Positions 1 to 11,319 of a stretch of DNA of 48,846 nucleotides are shown in pieces. Source of the DNA: Candidatus Zixiibacteriota bacterium (GTDB lineage Bacteria > Zixibacteria > MSB-5A5 > UM-FILTER-46-8). A program made the position numbers and the translations under genes. Numbering within the stretch: the first letter of the stretch is position 1; each line of letters starts with the position of its first letter. A model generated the notes under the pieces. That model made no database searches, was not told the origin of the DNA, and saw only the letters and a program-made list of their open reading frames with translations. Location: the NCBI GenBank assembly GCA_014730175.1, contig WJIR01000223.1:1-48846 (forward strand). Reading direction: 5' to 3'.

Positions 1-1
1 T

Positions 2-1051
2 AAATCAAGAGTTGCCTGTGAGACGTTTATCACTGTAGGTCTGGTAATAGTTGGCGGTGAGATCACCACCAGTGGTTATGCGGATGTTGCCGGAATAGCC
101 CGGAAAGTTGTTAGGGAAATCGGCTATACGGATTCGAAATACGGTTTCAATTACGAAACCTGCGCAGTTTTAAATGCTATCGGCGAGCAATCACTGGATA
201 TCTCGCGCGGCGTTGACACTGGCGGTGCAGGTGATCAGGGGATAATGTTCGGACATGCGTGCAATGATTCTGAGGAGCTGATGCCTCTTCCGATAGCTTT
301 GGCGCACAAGTTGACAATGAACTTATCGGTATGCCGTAAGGACAAAACGGTGCCTTATCTGGGACCCGATGGTAAATCTCAAGTCAGCATTGTCTACGAA
401 GAAGGTAAAGCTCGTCATATTGAATCGGTTGTTCTATCCACTCAACATACCGAAAGAGCGCTTAATAGCGACAAAAGCAAAATTAGAGAAGATGCCAGGC
501 AGGAGATTATAGACAAGGTTATTAAGCCGATTTTACCTCCTGACCTCGTTAACGAGAAGACCAGATATTATATAAATCCTACCGGTATATTCCTGATCGG
601 TGGTCCGCAGTCTGATACCGGAATGACCGGACGTAAGATAATCGTGGATACTTATGGCGGCTGGGCGCCTCACGGCGGCGGTGCGTTTTCAGGCAAGGAT
701 CCGACGAAAGTTGACAGATCTGCCAGTTATATGGCTCGTTATATAGCTAAGAATATAGTGGCCGCGGGATTGGCGGAGACCTGCACTATCCAATTAGCTT
801 ATGCAATCGGCGTGGAGCAGCCGGTTTCTATCGCTATCGATACTGAAGACTCCGGCCAGCTTGACGATCAGCGCCTGGAGGAACTGGTAAGGTTGAATTT
901 CGACCTCACCCCTCGCGGGATCATCAACACGCTGGATTTACTCAGGCCTATCTATAAGAAGACTGCAGCTTACGGTCATTTCGGTCGTAATGAACCGGAA
1001 TTCACCTGGGAGAATACCGACCGAGCTGATGAGATGAAATCCTGGTCGTAG
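2..1051 (+). CDS. metK: S-adenosylmethionine synthetase, 5'-truncated by window edge
   Basis: Frame is open from base 2 ([29 protein letters not shown]...) through the listed ORF. MetK-type motifs: [72 protein letters not shown]. Confidence 0.97.
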   Translation, partial: KSRVACETFITVGLVIVGGEITTSGYADVAGIARKVVREIGYTDSKYGFNYETCAVLNAIGEQSLDISRGVDTGGAGDQGIMFGHACNDSEELMPLPIALAHKLTMNLSVCRKDKTVPYLGPDGKSQVSIVYEEGKARHIESVVLSTQHTERALNSDKSKIREDARQEIIDKVIKPILPPDLVNEKTRYYINPTGIFLIGGPQSDTGMTGRKIIVDTYGGWAPHGGGAFSGKDPTKVDRSASYMARYIAKNIVAAGLAETCTIQLAYAIGVEQPVSIAIDTEDSGQLDDQRLEELVRLNFDLTPRGIINTLDLLRPIYKKTAAYGHFGRNEPEFTWENTDRADEMKSWS

Positions 1052-1085
1052 ATTATTTAAATTTTTAAATTAAAGGAGTTAGTAG

Positions 1086-2345
<1,260 letters not shown>

Positions 2346-2366
2346 GCGATCTGCACTCAGGATTCA

Positions 2367-2401
2367 CCCGATCACGATTGCGTGATCGGGTTTTCTATTT
2401 T
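2367..2401 (+). terminator. Rho-independent terminator after ahcY
   Basis: Perfect 10-bp stem cccgatcacg-attg-cgtgatcggg followed by ttttctatttt. Confidence 0.9.
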
Positions 2402-2424
2402 ATGAACGAAATCGATTTACCGAT

Positions 2425-2608
2425 TGTCCCGGATAATTCACAAAAAGTATTAATCGGTAGCCGAAGGCTTGTTCTTCGGAGATTTAATAGAAGTAGAGCA
2501 TTTACGGTCTGGACTTGAAGATCTCAAAGGAACACCGTAAGCGCAAGTACGCCAGCGGCGCATAAAGCTTCCGCGTTCGATGATGAGATTCGTGAACAAT
2601 ACCGGTTT
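2425..2608. repeat. MITE-like intergenic element, copy A
   Basis: Left end gtcccggataattcacaaaa, core atcggtagccgaaggcttgttcttcgg, right end ttcgtgaacaataccggttt; shared with 16057-16220 and 30100-30256. Confidence 0.65.
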
Positions 2609-2662
2609 GAGGGGAGAAAAATATTCTTGCTATCCGGAATGAGCGATTATTATAATATTATC

Positions 2663-2751
2663 GGAGAGATGTCCGAGTTGGTCTAAGGAGCGCGCCTGGA
2701 GAGCGCGTAGGGGCCACAAGCTCCTCCTGGGTTCGAATCCCAGTCTCTCCG
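2663..2751 (+). tRNA. tRNA-Ser (anticodon GGA)
   Basis: Acceptor ggagaga/tctctcc, anticodon stem-loop cgcgc-ctGGAga-gcgcg, long class II variable arm, T-arm ctgggTTCGAATcccag; 89 nt. Confidence 0.95.
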
Positions 2752-2915
2752 TTTTCAAGCTTGCCGTGACCTGCGTACTGCACTCGATTTGCGGTTGAAC
2801 AAAGTTTAATATAGATACGTTTAATAAATGTTATAGTTATCGGAGGTACAGCTAATAATGTTGTACATCATATTCGGGCTCATAAAAATAGAGCCGAGAA
2901 TGAAGGATAGAAAAT

Positions 2916-4754
2916 ATGGCTAAAGAATCTACGCTCGATTTTGTTTTACGGGAGTTTACAGTAGTTCCGACAAAATCGTCATACAACCTTGACACGCTAA
3001 AAGCAATCGCTGGTAAATTCCTTGACAGAATGCGCACCGCGGGAGGACTATCTGCCGCTCGCGAGAGGCTGTACAGGCTTATCAGTATCCATCAATTTGA
3101 TACCTTTGCCGGTAGCGAGGAACTGCAGGAACACCAAACTTTCAGAATACGTGACTGTGCTACTGCGTTGAAATTCATGTTAAAGGAGAATTCCGACAGA
3201 TTAGCCGGTTTCAGCGTAGCTAAGGCGCTCTATGATATCGCTCGAGATGTCCCGCGTCCCGATCTACAGCCCGGCTTTTATGCTGAGATGATTCATATAT
3301 TCTTAGGTTTGCAGGGCGTTGTTTCCGATATGGTGTTCGAAAACACCTACCTCGATAAAGAACTGGAGGGGCGTGAAGCGGCTATCGCGCGCTCGGAGCT
3401 CCTGGATAGATACTGGGAGGAAAAAATCGAGACGCGGATCAACAAGTATCGGCACGGTTTGGAAGATGATGTTAGAGAGGTGCGGATCAAGAACCGTAAG
3501 AGAATACTCTCAGTATTAGGAGGGACCGAAGAGGATTGGTTTGATTGGAGGTGGCAGTTAAGGAATATAATACGGGATGCGAATAGCCTTGCTAAATTGG
3601 TTAATATCACAGAGGATGACTACCAAGCCATTACCCAAGCCAAGAAGAACAGAATACCGTTTGGAATAACTCCATATTATGTGTCGCTGATGGATGAGAC
3701 CGCAAATAGGAATGATACGGCGGTGAGAGCTCAGGTTATACCGTCTCTCGAATATGTAAAAGCTATGTCCGAGGCCAAAAACGAGAATATATGTTCCTTC
3801 GATTTCATGTTAGAAAAAGATACCTCGCCTATAGATTTAATAACCAGGCGATATCCGTCTATCGTTATCCTCAAACCATATAACACCTGTCCCCAGATAT
3901 GCGTCTATTGTCAGAGAAATTGGGAGATAGATGACGTGCTGGCTAAAGGCGCTATGGCAACTAAAGAATCTATCGACGACGCAATAGAATGGATAAAAGA
4001 ACATCCCGCCATCCATGATGCATTGGTGACCGGCGGCGATCCGCTCGCTCTCAACGAAAATGTATTGAAAAGGATACTGAATAAACTCTCCGAAGTACCG
4101 AGTATCGAACGGATACGGATAGGATCGCGTACGCCGGTTACTATGCCAATGCGGATTAATCCGGAACTGGTGGAGTTACTCAGTTCTTATCGGATTCCGA
4201 TGAAGAGGGAAATTACAGTGGTAACTCATGTCGAACACCCGTATGAGATTACCGAGGAGATGTTTAACGCTGTGGAACTCTTAAGGAAGAATGCTATCAG
4301 CGTTTATAATCAAAATGTGTATACCTTTCACGTTTCACGTAGGTTTGAAGGCGTTCTACTCAGAAGGCTGCTCAAAAGAGTCGGCATTGAACCTTATTAC
4401 ACGTTCAATACCAAAGGTAAGGAGGAAACGGCGGAATTTCGCGTACCGATTGCCAGATTGCTGCAGGAGCAAAAGGAAGAAGCGAGGTTGCTGCCCGGAT
4501 TGAGCCGCACCGACGAAGCAGTATATAACGTGCCCGGTCTTGGTAAGAATTACCTGAGAGCATTTCAACACAGGGACATCCTGTCTATCTTACCTGATGG
4601 TTCGAGAGTCTATAACTTTCATCCGTGGGAAAAGAATATCAGCATCCAGAAGACCTACGTCGGAACCGATGTGCCGATCCTGGAATACCTTAGTCGGTTG
4701 GAATCAAACGGCGAGGATATTGCAGATTATGAAACTATCTGGTATTATTTCTAA
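2916..4754 (+). CDS. KamA-family radical SAM protein (lysine/glutamate 2,3-aminomutase-like) with a long N-terminal extension
   Basis: Radical SAM CxxxCxxC motif in PYNTCPQICVYCQRNW, followed by DALVTGGDPLALNENVLKRIL and VTHVEHPYEITEEMFNAVELL. About 330 aa precede the Cys motif. Confidence 0.85.
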   Translation: MAKESTLDFVLREFTVVPTKSSYNLDTLKAIAGKFLDRMRTAGGLSAARERLYRLISIHQFDTFAGSEELQEHQTFRIRDCATALKFMLKENSDRLAGFSVAKALYDIARDVPRPDLQPGFYAEMIHIFLGLQGVVSDMVFENTYLDKELEGREAAIARSELLDRYWEEKIETRINKYRHGLEDDVREVRIKNRKRILSVLGGTEEDWFDWRWQLRNIIRDANSLAKLVNITEDDYQAITQAKKNRIPFGITPYYVSLMDETANRNDTAVRAQVIPSLEYVKAMSEAKNENICSFDFMLEKDTSPIDLITRRYPSIVILKPYNTCPQICVYCQRNWEIDDVLAKGAMATKESIDDAIEWIKEHPAIHDALVTGGDPLALNENVLKRILNKLSEVPSIERIRIGSRTPVTMPMRINPELVELLSSYRIPMKREITVVTHVEHPYEITEEMFNAVELLRKNAISVYNQNVYTFHVSRRFEGVLLRRLLKRVGIEPYYTFNTKGKEETAEFRVPIARLLQEQKEEARLLPGLSRTDEAVYNVPGLGKNYLRAFQHRDILSILPDGSRVYNFHPWEKNISIQKTYVGTDVPILEYLSRLESNGEDIADYETIWYYF

Positions 4755-4799
4755 TAACCCGACAATGTTAACGGAAGAGACTGCTGCCCGAGGTCTGCA

Positions 4800-5726
4800 A
4801 TGAGAAAGTACCTGCTTAAGATAGCCATTTGCATTCTGATTACTCTACTGACTTCGGGGTACATAATAGCTGGAGATGTTACGGGGGATGAACTCAAGAT
4901 TAACATCCGCGAATATAGATTCATGTTGAAGCCTGCAAAGTTCGAAAACCGCAGAAAGGCTGCGCGGCAACTCTGGCAAATGGTGAGAAGCTATGCGGCA
5001 ATCAACGGTGTTTCTGTTTTCCAAAAGGACCGAATGTTGTTTGAGAAACAACAGGAACTGGTTTTCCTGGACACGGAGAACCGCGACATTTATCGAAAAG
5101 GCTATCTGCTTTACAAAATTACGGACGCAGCACGGGGAAGGAAGAAAAACCGATACGATTTGATTCTTCAACGCGGATATACCGATTTACAAGCAGCGTG
5201 GAATGCTGATTTCCGAGACAATGTTAGTCCAAAAGCACAAATCATACTTCAAGAAGAGCTTCGTCCCGACTCCGTATACACAAACAATTTTCGACCGTTT
5301 TATTTAATGAAGAATGTCGCCGAGGATTTAACGACAAGTATAGGGAAGAAATTGGGAGATTATGCCAAAATATTTCCAGTCCTCTCGGAGTTGAATATTC
5401 CGGCCGATAGTGAACTCAAACCTGTTAATGATTTGGTTTATATGGAATTGGTATATTCGCCCGGAGTGTTTAATTTCGGCGATGGAATTAAATCCGAACT
5501 GAATATCAGCGTCATGTATGAGTGGGACAAACGGGGAGCGATTGTTGGCGAGTTATTTTTCAGGCGCGAAATAACTGATTACGATAACGTCGCTGCCGAT
5601 GCGTATAAATGCAATGAATTTTTCGGGAAGCTCGCCGGTGAATTGCAGGACTGGATATTGTATGGTTTTTCCAAGGCGGAGTTTACTTATGAGCATTCCT
5701 CCAGCGAAAGTCCCGCTCAAAAATAG
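4800..5726 (+). CDS. Hypothetical exported protein
   Basis: N-terminal signal-like segment MRKYLLKIAICILITLLTSGYIIAG; 46 bp downstream of the KamA-like gene on the same strand; no family recognised. Confidence 0.65.
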   Translation: MRKYLLKIAICILITLLTSGYIIAGDVTGDELKINIREYRFMLKPAKFENRRKAARQLWQMVRSYAAINGVSVFQKDRMLFEKQQELVFLDTENRDIYRKGYLLYKITDAARGRKKNRYDLILQRGYTDLQAAWNADFRDNVSPKAQIILQEELRPDSVYTNNFRPFYLMKNVAEDLTTSIGKKLGDYAKIFPVLSELNIPADSELKPVNDLVYMELVYSPGVFNFGDGIKSELNISVMYEWDKRGAIVGELFFRREITDYDNVAADAYKCNEFFGKLAGELQDWILYGFSKAEFTYEHSSSESPAQK

Positions 5727-5767
5727 TCTATTATCGTCCATTCAGGGCAAGCCACCTTTATCTATCT

Positions 5768-6682
5768 TCAACTGACAACTTCAATACAAGGGGAGGAAAG
5801 TTCATTCAGAGGGAGTTCACCCAGCAGAAGGACCATATCTCCGCCACCGGCGCCGGTCGGTTTGGCGTAGCCGCCGTTGTCCACCGCCCATCGCTTGAGC
5901 TCATCATGCACCGGCATGCGATAAGAAATACCTGCATTCGAACAGCACTCCATAACCAGGGAGGTATACTCATCCAGGATATCGTACAGCTCCGATGGAG
6001 GCGCCTTGAACCATTGTTCAACTAATTCATCACTCTTAGCAATCATATTTTTGAGAATCTGCTTGTCATCTCTGCCTGAGATTTTTACCCATTGATTGAA
6101 TTTCGTAACGAACTCGCGAGTGTCCGCCGACTTCCCGGTCCAGACCAGGTTTATCGGTATCCTATAATCCGGACTTTGAGTTTTTAATACCTTTATGGAT
6201 ATACCGCCTTCACTGCGTTTAAAAATAATCGGTTCGCCATAGGCGGAGACTGCTACATCAGCTCCACTTCCCCGACCTCCCTGAGCGATTGTATGAGAAT
6301 CGATAGCGTACTTAGCGACCAGGCGCTTGTTCCTATCCCACGATAAACCGGCGCGTTCGAATCTAAGCGCAATTACTCCAACTGCTTCAGCGGCGGAGGA
6401 ACCGATCCCCAACTTAACCTCAACGGCTCTGCCATCGCTAAAGTAAAAATCCGACCTGTCAACATTAACGCCCCGTAATGGATAATTATGCTCGCAATCA
6501 AGTAGTTCAGGGATAGGGTATTGCATAGCGTTCTTCACAATCGGATTCTCGTTTTCCGGTGTTGGTGAATCCGACTCTGCCACCTTAAGATAGCGGGGAA
6601 CGGGAGATAACACTGCGCTTCCACCATACAGCACTGCGTATTCCCCCGATAACATCACTTTTCCGGGTACCGCTACAGTCAT
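5768..6682 (-). CDS. Phosphomevalonate kinase-like GHMP kinase
   Basis: GHMP motifs VPGKVMLSGEYAVLYGG, KLGIGSSAAEAVGV, GRGSGADVAVSAYG, KPTGAGGGD. Last gene of the mevalonate operon; TAATG overlap with mvaD. Confidence 0.85.
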   Translation of the reverse strand: MTVAVPGKVMLSGEYAVLYGGSAVLSPVPRYLKVAESDSPTPENENPIVKNAMQYPIPELLDCEHNYPLRGVNVDRSDFYFSDGRAVEVKLGIGSSAAEAVGVIALRFERAGLSWDRNKRLVAKYAIDSHTIAQGGRGSGADVAVSAYGEPIIFKRSEGGISIKVLKTQSPDYRIPINLVWTGKSADTREFVTKFNQWVKISGRDDKQILKNMIAKSDELVEQWFKAPPSELYDILDEYTSLVMECCSNAGISYRMPVHDELKRWAVDNGGYAKPTGAGGGDMVLLLGELPLNELSSPCIEVVS

Positions 6683-7656
6683 TATTCTACCGAAATTATT
6701 TCAGCACCTCCAGCCGGTTTACAGGATATATAGCGCAACTCGCCGATTTGATGCAGTATATTCTTAATAACCTCTTTAGAATCTCCTTGTTTGCACAAAA
6801 CAATAACATTGGAACCTGCATCGACCGTGAAATAAGCTTGTATGCCCTTCATTTCACGAATGGTTCGAATTGCCCTAATAATTCTAAAGGTTGACTCATT
6901 CCAGTACAAAAGCGGGGGACGCGATGCCATCATACAGCAATGCATAGCAAGCGCATTTTCTTCCATTATGCCGCCGATTGCTGCAAAATCATCTTCTTTA
7001 ATTGCGGACAGCATCTTCCCGTAATCCTCGCGGGCTTGCTTCACCCAACTCGAATAATAAGGCGAAGTCTCCGCGCAGTGATGCATACCGAACGATGAGG
7101 GCGTGTCCTTTTCCTCGGAATGAGCCAGTAATACTATCATGCTCCACGGAACATCTTGCGGCGTTTTCAGCAGTTTCGCAGCCGGATCTTTGCTGAGCGG
7201 GAAAGCCGATAAACCTCCGGTAATAGAACGCGCCGCCGAACCGCTCCCCTGACGAGCCAATCTTGATAACTCCCTGTTGGAAAGCTTTCTTTCTGAAAAC
7301 CCGCTAAGAGCCTTAGCAAGCGCTGCGAAACCGGATGCGCTCGATGCCAGACCGGATGCGGTTGGAAAGCCGTTCTTCGATTCCACCAGATAACTGCCAG
7401 TGACTAATCCTCTTTCCCGCCAGAGATCAAGATATCTCACCAATCGATAATTCACATCGCCGGAAGTTTCAACATCATTAAGAATGAAGCGATCGCAGGA
7501 TTCTTCGGTGCGCGTTATTGCTGTTTCCGTGGTAAGTTTATTCAGAGCGAGTGAGATAGAGGGAGTGGCGGGAATATTTCCCGCCGTTTCTCGTTTTCCC
7601 CAATATTTTACTAAAGCGATATTAGAATATGCCCGGGCGATCACCCGCCGTATCAC
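6682..7656 (-). CDS. mvaD: Diphosphomevalonate decarboxylase
   Basis: ARAYSNIALVKYWGKRETAGNIPATPSISLAL, TASGLASSASGFAALAKAL, QGSGSAARSITGG, FTVDAGSNVIVL motifs. GTG start overlaps the upstream stop. Confidence 0.95.
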   Translation of the reverse strand: MIRRVIARAYSNIALVKYWGKRETAGNIPATPSISLALNKLTTETAITRTEESCDRFILNDVETSGDVNYRLVRYLDLWRERGLVTGSYLVESKNGFPTASGLASSASGFAALAKALSGFSERKLSNRELSRLARQGSGSAARSITGGLSAFPLSKDPAAKLLKTPQDVPWSMIVLLAHSEEKDTPSSFGMHHCAETSPYYSSWVKQAREDYGKMLSAIKEDDFAAIGGIMEENALAMHCCMMASRPPLLYWNESTFRIIRAIRTIREMKGIQAYFTVDAGSNVIVLCKQGDSKEVIKNILHQIGELRYISCKPAGGAEIISVE

Positions 7657-9959
7657 CGCAGCGCTCCCAGCGTAAACGGAAGAACCATCGGGAAATCATG
7701 GGATAGAGATTCCATCAGATCGAACTGACTGCCGGGTTCGACCAGACCGATGACGGCGCCGCCGCCGCCGCTGCCGGTTATCTTGGCGCCAATTGCGCCG
7801 TTATCCAACAACAACTCTACAGCCCTATCCAATGCCGGAGTTGAGACACCTAATTTCGCTAACAGCTCATGATTTCGGAACATCAGTTTACCGATTTCGT
7901 AGGTATCCCCGGTTCCCAGCGCTATTCCGGCGTCGACAGTAAGATTCCCGATATCCTCCAGAATACCGTTTACGTACTTCGGCTTTTGCTCGCGGAAATT
8001 CGCAACTTTTTTCACCAGTTCGATGGTTCTGGCTCCCGGCTCCACCAGGCAGATTACGCCGCTAATCGGAGTGGGAACCTGAATCGGCAGGAATTCCCGG
8101 GGAGGTCCCTTGCGGAACCAGAGGACTCCCTCGGAAAGAATAGTAGCAGCGTCCATCCCGCTTGGATGACCATGGAATATCGCCTCCAGGCTTTGCACTT
8201 CATCGAAGAAATCGCTATCCCATCTTTTTGAGCGTTTTAGATGCTTATATTGCCGCAAAGCTGAGCAGAGAGCGGTTGAGAACGCTGCCGATGAACCTAA
8301 ACCCATGCCGGGAACCAACTCAGACTCGATCTGAATGGCGATAGGTTCATTTCTCAGGTCATATATTCCTAATGCGACGTCCACCGCATTCGAAAACAAC
8401 TGGATATCCTGATCCGATTTGGGAACGGAAAACACTTTTTTGAAATGCGGATGCAAAAACCGAGGACCGTCAGGATCCCTGGTAACTTTTAGCTTAACGC
8501 CTATATTGATTGCAGCGGCGATCCCGGGGTAGTTGTAAACGGTGGCATGCTCGCCAAACAGTACGATCTTACCGGGTGCGAAAGTCTCTACTGGCAATTC
8601 ATCCTCTTCTTCTACTTGTTTGGGTCGCTTCTGCAGCCTGCGATAGATATCCTCTGCAACCGTAACTTTAACTTCTCCTCGCCTGATCATCTCCTGTGTA
8701 ACTTCTTCCACGGCATTAGGCGGTACGCCGACGCTGACAGCCACACTGCGCGCATGCAGCGCCATGTGCCCCTTCTGAATGCCAACTGTGCTTAAGGCTA
8801 ACAGCGCGGCGAAATTCTGCCCCAAACCCACAGCGCTTAACAGCCCGGCCAATTGACGAGCATTTTCCACGCCGCTTATTGCGCGTAGAATCTGCACTCC
8901 CGGATGAGCCTTAACCGCGCCGCCGACGCTGCCCGTTTGCAGCGGCAGCTCGATTTCGCCATGTAGACAACCGCTGGAAATCTTGTAGGTAGTGAGTCCT
9001 CGATATCGGCCGTCGCGAGCGGCATACGCATGCCCGCCGGCTTCGATTGCTCGCCAGTCCTGACCCAATGCCAGGGCAGCCGCGCACAGTCCGTTGAAAA
9101 TACCTTTGTTATGTGTCGTAGCCCGATAGGGATCGACATGCGCCAACCTATCCGCCTCAACCAAACGATGCGCAACTTCTTCACCGGTGAATTCCTTCGT
9201 GGTAAGATGTTCAAAGGGCAATGTGAATTCCGCCCGAGCGATACGTTTGTCGGCAAGGTTGGAGAGTATACGAAGATTTACTCGTCCTCCGGTCACTTTT
9301 TCAATCAGTGAACCGACCGCTTCACATGCATAGTTGACCGCATTAGCGCCCATCGCTTCGCAAACATTGAACAGCAGATGAACCACCAGCATTTCACCAA
9401 CGTCTTCCCCGCCATCCAAAACTCTGGTTTCGATATCAAAAACGCCGCCGCCCCGCTGCACCATTCTGGGATTTGCCAGATTCGCTTGAGCGATTATTTC
9501 TTCCTTATAATTCTTAATCTGTTCGACAGCTTTCTGAGGTTTTTTCAAGTCGAGTACCTGCACCTGTCCGATCATCACCGGATCATTGATTCGGGTGCGG
9601 AATCCTCCGCCTTTGCGAATTATCAGCGCCGCTTTTGATGCCGCCGCAATTATCGATGCTTCCTCGATAGCCATAGGAACCAAATACTCTCTGCCATCGA
9701 CCAGGAAGTTCAATCCCAGTCCGAGGGGTAAACCGAAAACTCCCACAGCATTCTCCACCATGTTAACGGCATGCTTCATTCGCAAAGCGTTACCATTGCG
9801 GAGTTGCGAAACCTGTTCATCATCTAAATTAAAACTTCGCGCCAGAAACGCGAGACGCTGTTCGACCGACAACCGGTAAAATCCCGGTATCCGCGAAGTT
9901 CTGAATTCGGTTCCTCCGATAGGAGGTTTCTTAATGAATCGAAATCTATCCATTATCAA
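7653..9959 (-). CDS. Fused hydroxymethylglutaryl-CoA reductase (class II-like) :: mevalonate kinase
   Basis: One 768-aa ORF. N-terminal part: PGFYRLSVEQRLAFL, ENAVGVFGLPLGLGLNF, EAMGANAVN, ATTHNKGIFNG. C-terminal part from about aa 440: FAPGKIVLFGEHATVYNYPGIAAAI, VPGMGLGSSAAFSTAL, HGHPSGMDAAT, AKITGSGGGGAVIG. The start may be ATG at 9953 rather than TTG at 9959. Confidence 0.95.
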   Translation of the reverse strand: MIMDRFRFIKKPPIGGTEFRTSRIPGFYRLSVEQRLAFLARSFNLDDEQVSQLRNGNALRMKHAVNMVENAVGVFGLPLGLGLNFLVDGREYLVPMAIEEASIIAAASKAALIIRKGGGFRTRINDPVMIGQVQVLDLKKPQKAVEQIKNYKEEIIAQANLANPRMVQRGGGVFDIETRVLDGGEDVGEMLVVHLLFNVCEAMGANAVNYACEAVGSLIEKVTGGRVNLRILSNLADKRIARAEFTLPFEHLTTKEFTGEEVAHRLVEADRLAHVDPYRATTHNKGIFNGLCAAALALGQDWRAIEAGGHAYAARDGRYRGLTTYKISSGCLHGEIELPLQTGSVGGAVKAHPGVQILRAISGVENARQLAGLLSAVGLGQNFAALLALSTVGIQKGHMALHARSVAVSVGVPPNAVEEVTQEMIRRGEVKVTVAEDIYRRLQKRPKQVEEEDELPVETFAPGKIVLFGEHATVYNYPGIAAAINIGVKLKVTRDPDGPRFLHPHFKKVFSVPKSDQDIQLFSNAVDVALGIYDLRNEPIAIQIESELVPGMGLGSSAAFSTALCSALRQYKHLKRSKRWDSDFFDEVQSLEAIFHGHPSGMDAATILSEGVLWFRKGPPREFLPIQVPTPISGVICLVEPGARTIELVKKVANFREQKPKYVNGILEDIGNLTVDAGIALGTGDTYEIGKLMFRNHELLAKLGVSTPALDRAVELLLDNGAIGAKITGSGGGGAVIGLVEPGSQFDLMESLSHDFPMVLPFTLGALR

Positions 9960-11029
9960 ATTCCTTGTTTATTGAGCCATCCGAAGTTCAAAAGCCACTC
10001 TCTCAGCTCACCGGTGTATATCCTGGGAACCTGCTTAAGTTTGGATAAATCGGCGGCGCCTGTCAAAAGCATAGCTGCCTTTAGCTCATGTATCATTTGC
10101 TCCATAAATTCGGTAGCTCCTTCTTTGCCTCTATCAAGAAAACTAAGTAATATAGGGCGGGCGAATCCGGCGATATCCGCCCCCACAGCGATAGCTCGCG
10201 CTGCATCCAGACCGTTTTCAATTCCACCTGAGGCTACTACACAGGTATTCTCGTTTTGAATTCTGTGTGCTGCAATAAGACTGAATGCGGTCGGTATTCC
10301 CCAATCCGAAAAGGTTTTACCGGTCTTTCTGAGGAGTTTGTCCGCCGCCCGGTACATCTCCACTTTGGTCCACGATGTTCCGCCGGCGCCGGATACATCT
10401 ACATATTTAATCCCTATCTTTGATAATTTCTTCAAACTCTCAGGATCTATCCCTGCCCCTGTTTCCTTAACCAGCACCTTGCCGTTTATTTTGTCATTTA
10501 ATGCAGCCAATGCATCGAGCAAGCCGCGAAAATCCCTGTGACCTTCATCCTGAATCAATTCCTGTGCCACGTTCAGATGAACGCAGATTCCATCAGCTTC
10601 GATATCATTCATTAATCCAATTATAGAATCTAATGGATACTCACGCAACTCACCTGCGCCGATGTTTCCAAGCAGGACGCCGTCGGGTATCCGTTTGCGA
10701 ACTGCGAAATCATCTTTCATCTCCGGGTGGCGAAATATCACTCGCTGACTGCCCACACCGAATGCGATACCGAACTCCGACGCGGTCTCCGCCAGTCCGC
10801 GGTTCATCTCCCCGGCGAACTCCGCTCCGCCCGTCATGCCAGTGATCATCAGCGGATAACTCAGCTTTTTTCCGAAGAATTCAACCTCGGTATCGATATC
10901 GTTGATATCCAACTCCGGAAGGGCGCAATGCAGCAGAAAGATATCGTCCAGCATGGTGCTCCCGCGGTGCTTTACTTCTTCCTCGGCGACAATTCGTAAA
11001 TGCTCCGATTTCCGCTTGGATATGGTCAC
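9956..11029 (-). CDS. fni: Type II (FMN-dependent) isopentenyl-diphosphate delta-isomerase
   Basis: YPLMITGMTGGAEFAGEMNRGLAETASEFGIAFGVGSQR, LGNIGAGEL, VHLNVAQELIQDEGHRDFRG, VKETGAGI, DVSGAGGTSWTKVE. Starts with GTG. Confidence 0.95.
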   Translation of the reverse strand: MTISKRKSEHLRIVAEEEVKHRGSTMLDDIFLLHCALPELDINDIDTEVEFFGKKLSYPLMITGMTGGAEFAGEMNRGLAETASEFGIAFGVGSQRVIFRHPEMKDDFAVRKRIPDGVLLGNIGAGELREYPLDSIIGLMNDIEADGICVHLNVAQELIQDEGHRDFRGLLDALAALNDKINGKVLVKETGAGIDPESLKKLSKIGIKYVDVSGAGGTSWTKVEMYRAADKLLRKTGKTFSDWGIPTAFSLIAAHRIQNENTCVVASGGIENGLDAARAIAVGADIAGFARPILLSFLDRGKEGATEFMEQMIHELKAAMLLTGAADLSKLKQVPRIYTGELREWLLNFGWLNKQGI

Positions 11030-11319
11030 ATCATTTTCCGTTATTTGAGTTATGGGTTACCCTCCGATTATTGTCCTGGTAACTTGGGAATTAGTACAAA
11101 AGACCTTTCTTTGGAACTGACCTTTTACGGACTAACAACTAAAACGACTACACGTTCCAAATATTTTTTATTTCATTCGGAAACTCTAATCAAATATTAA
11201 CCGGCAATAATAGTCTTAAAAGCTTCTCAAAGTCAATAAATTTTATAAAAAAACAACTCACTTATTTTATTAGAAAATGCGGTATTTTTACCGGCTTTTT
11301 ATCCTGACTTTTTATGGAG

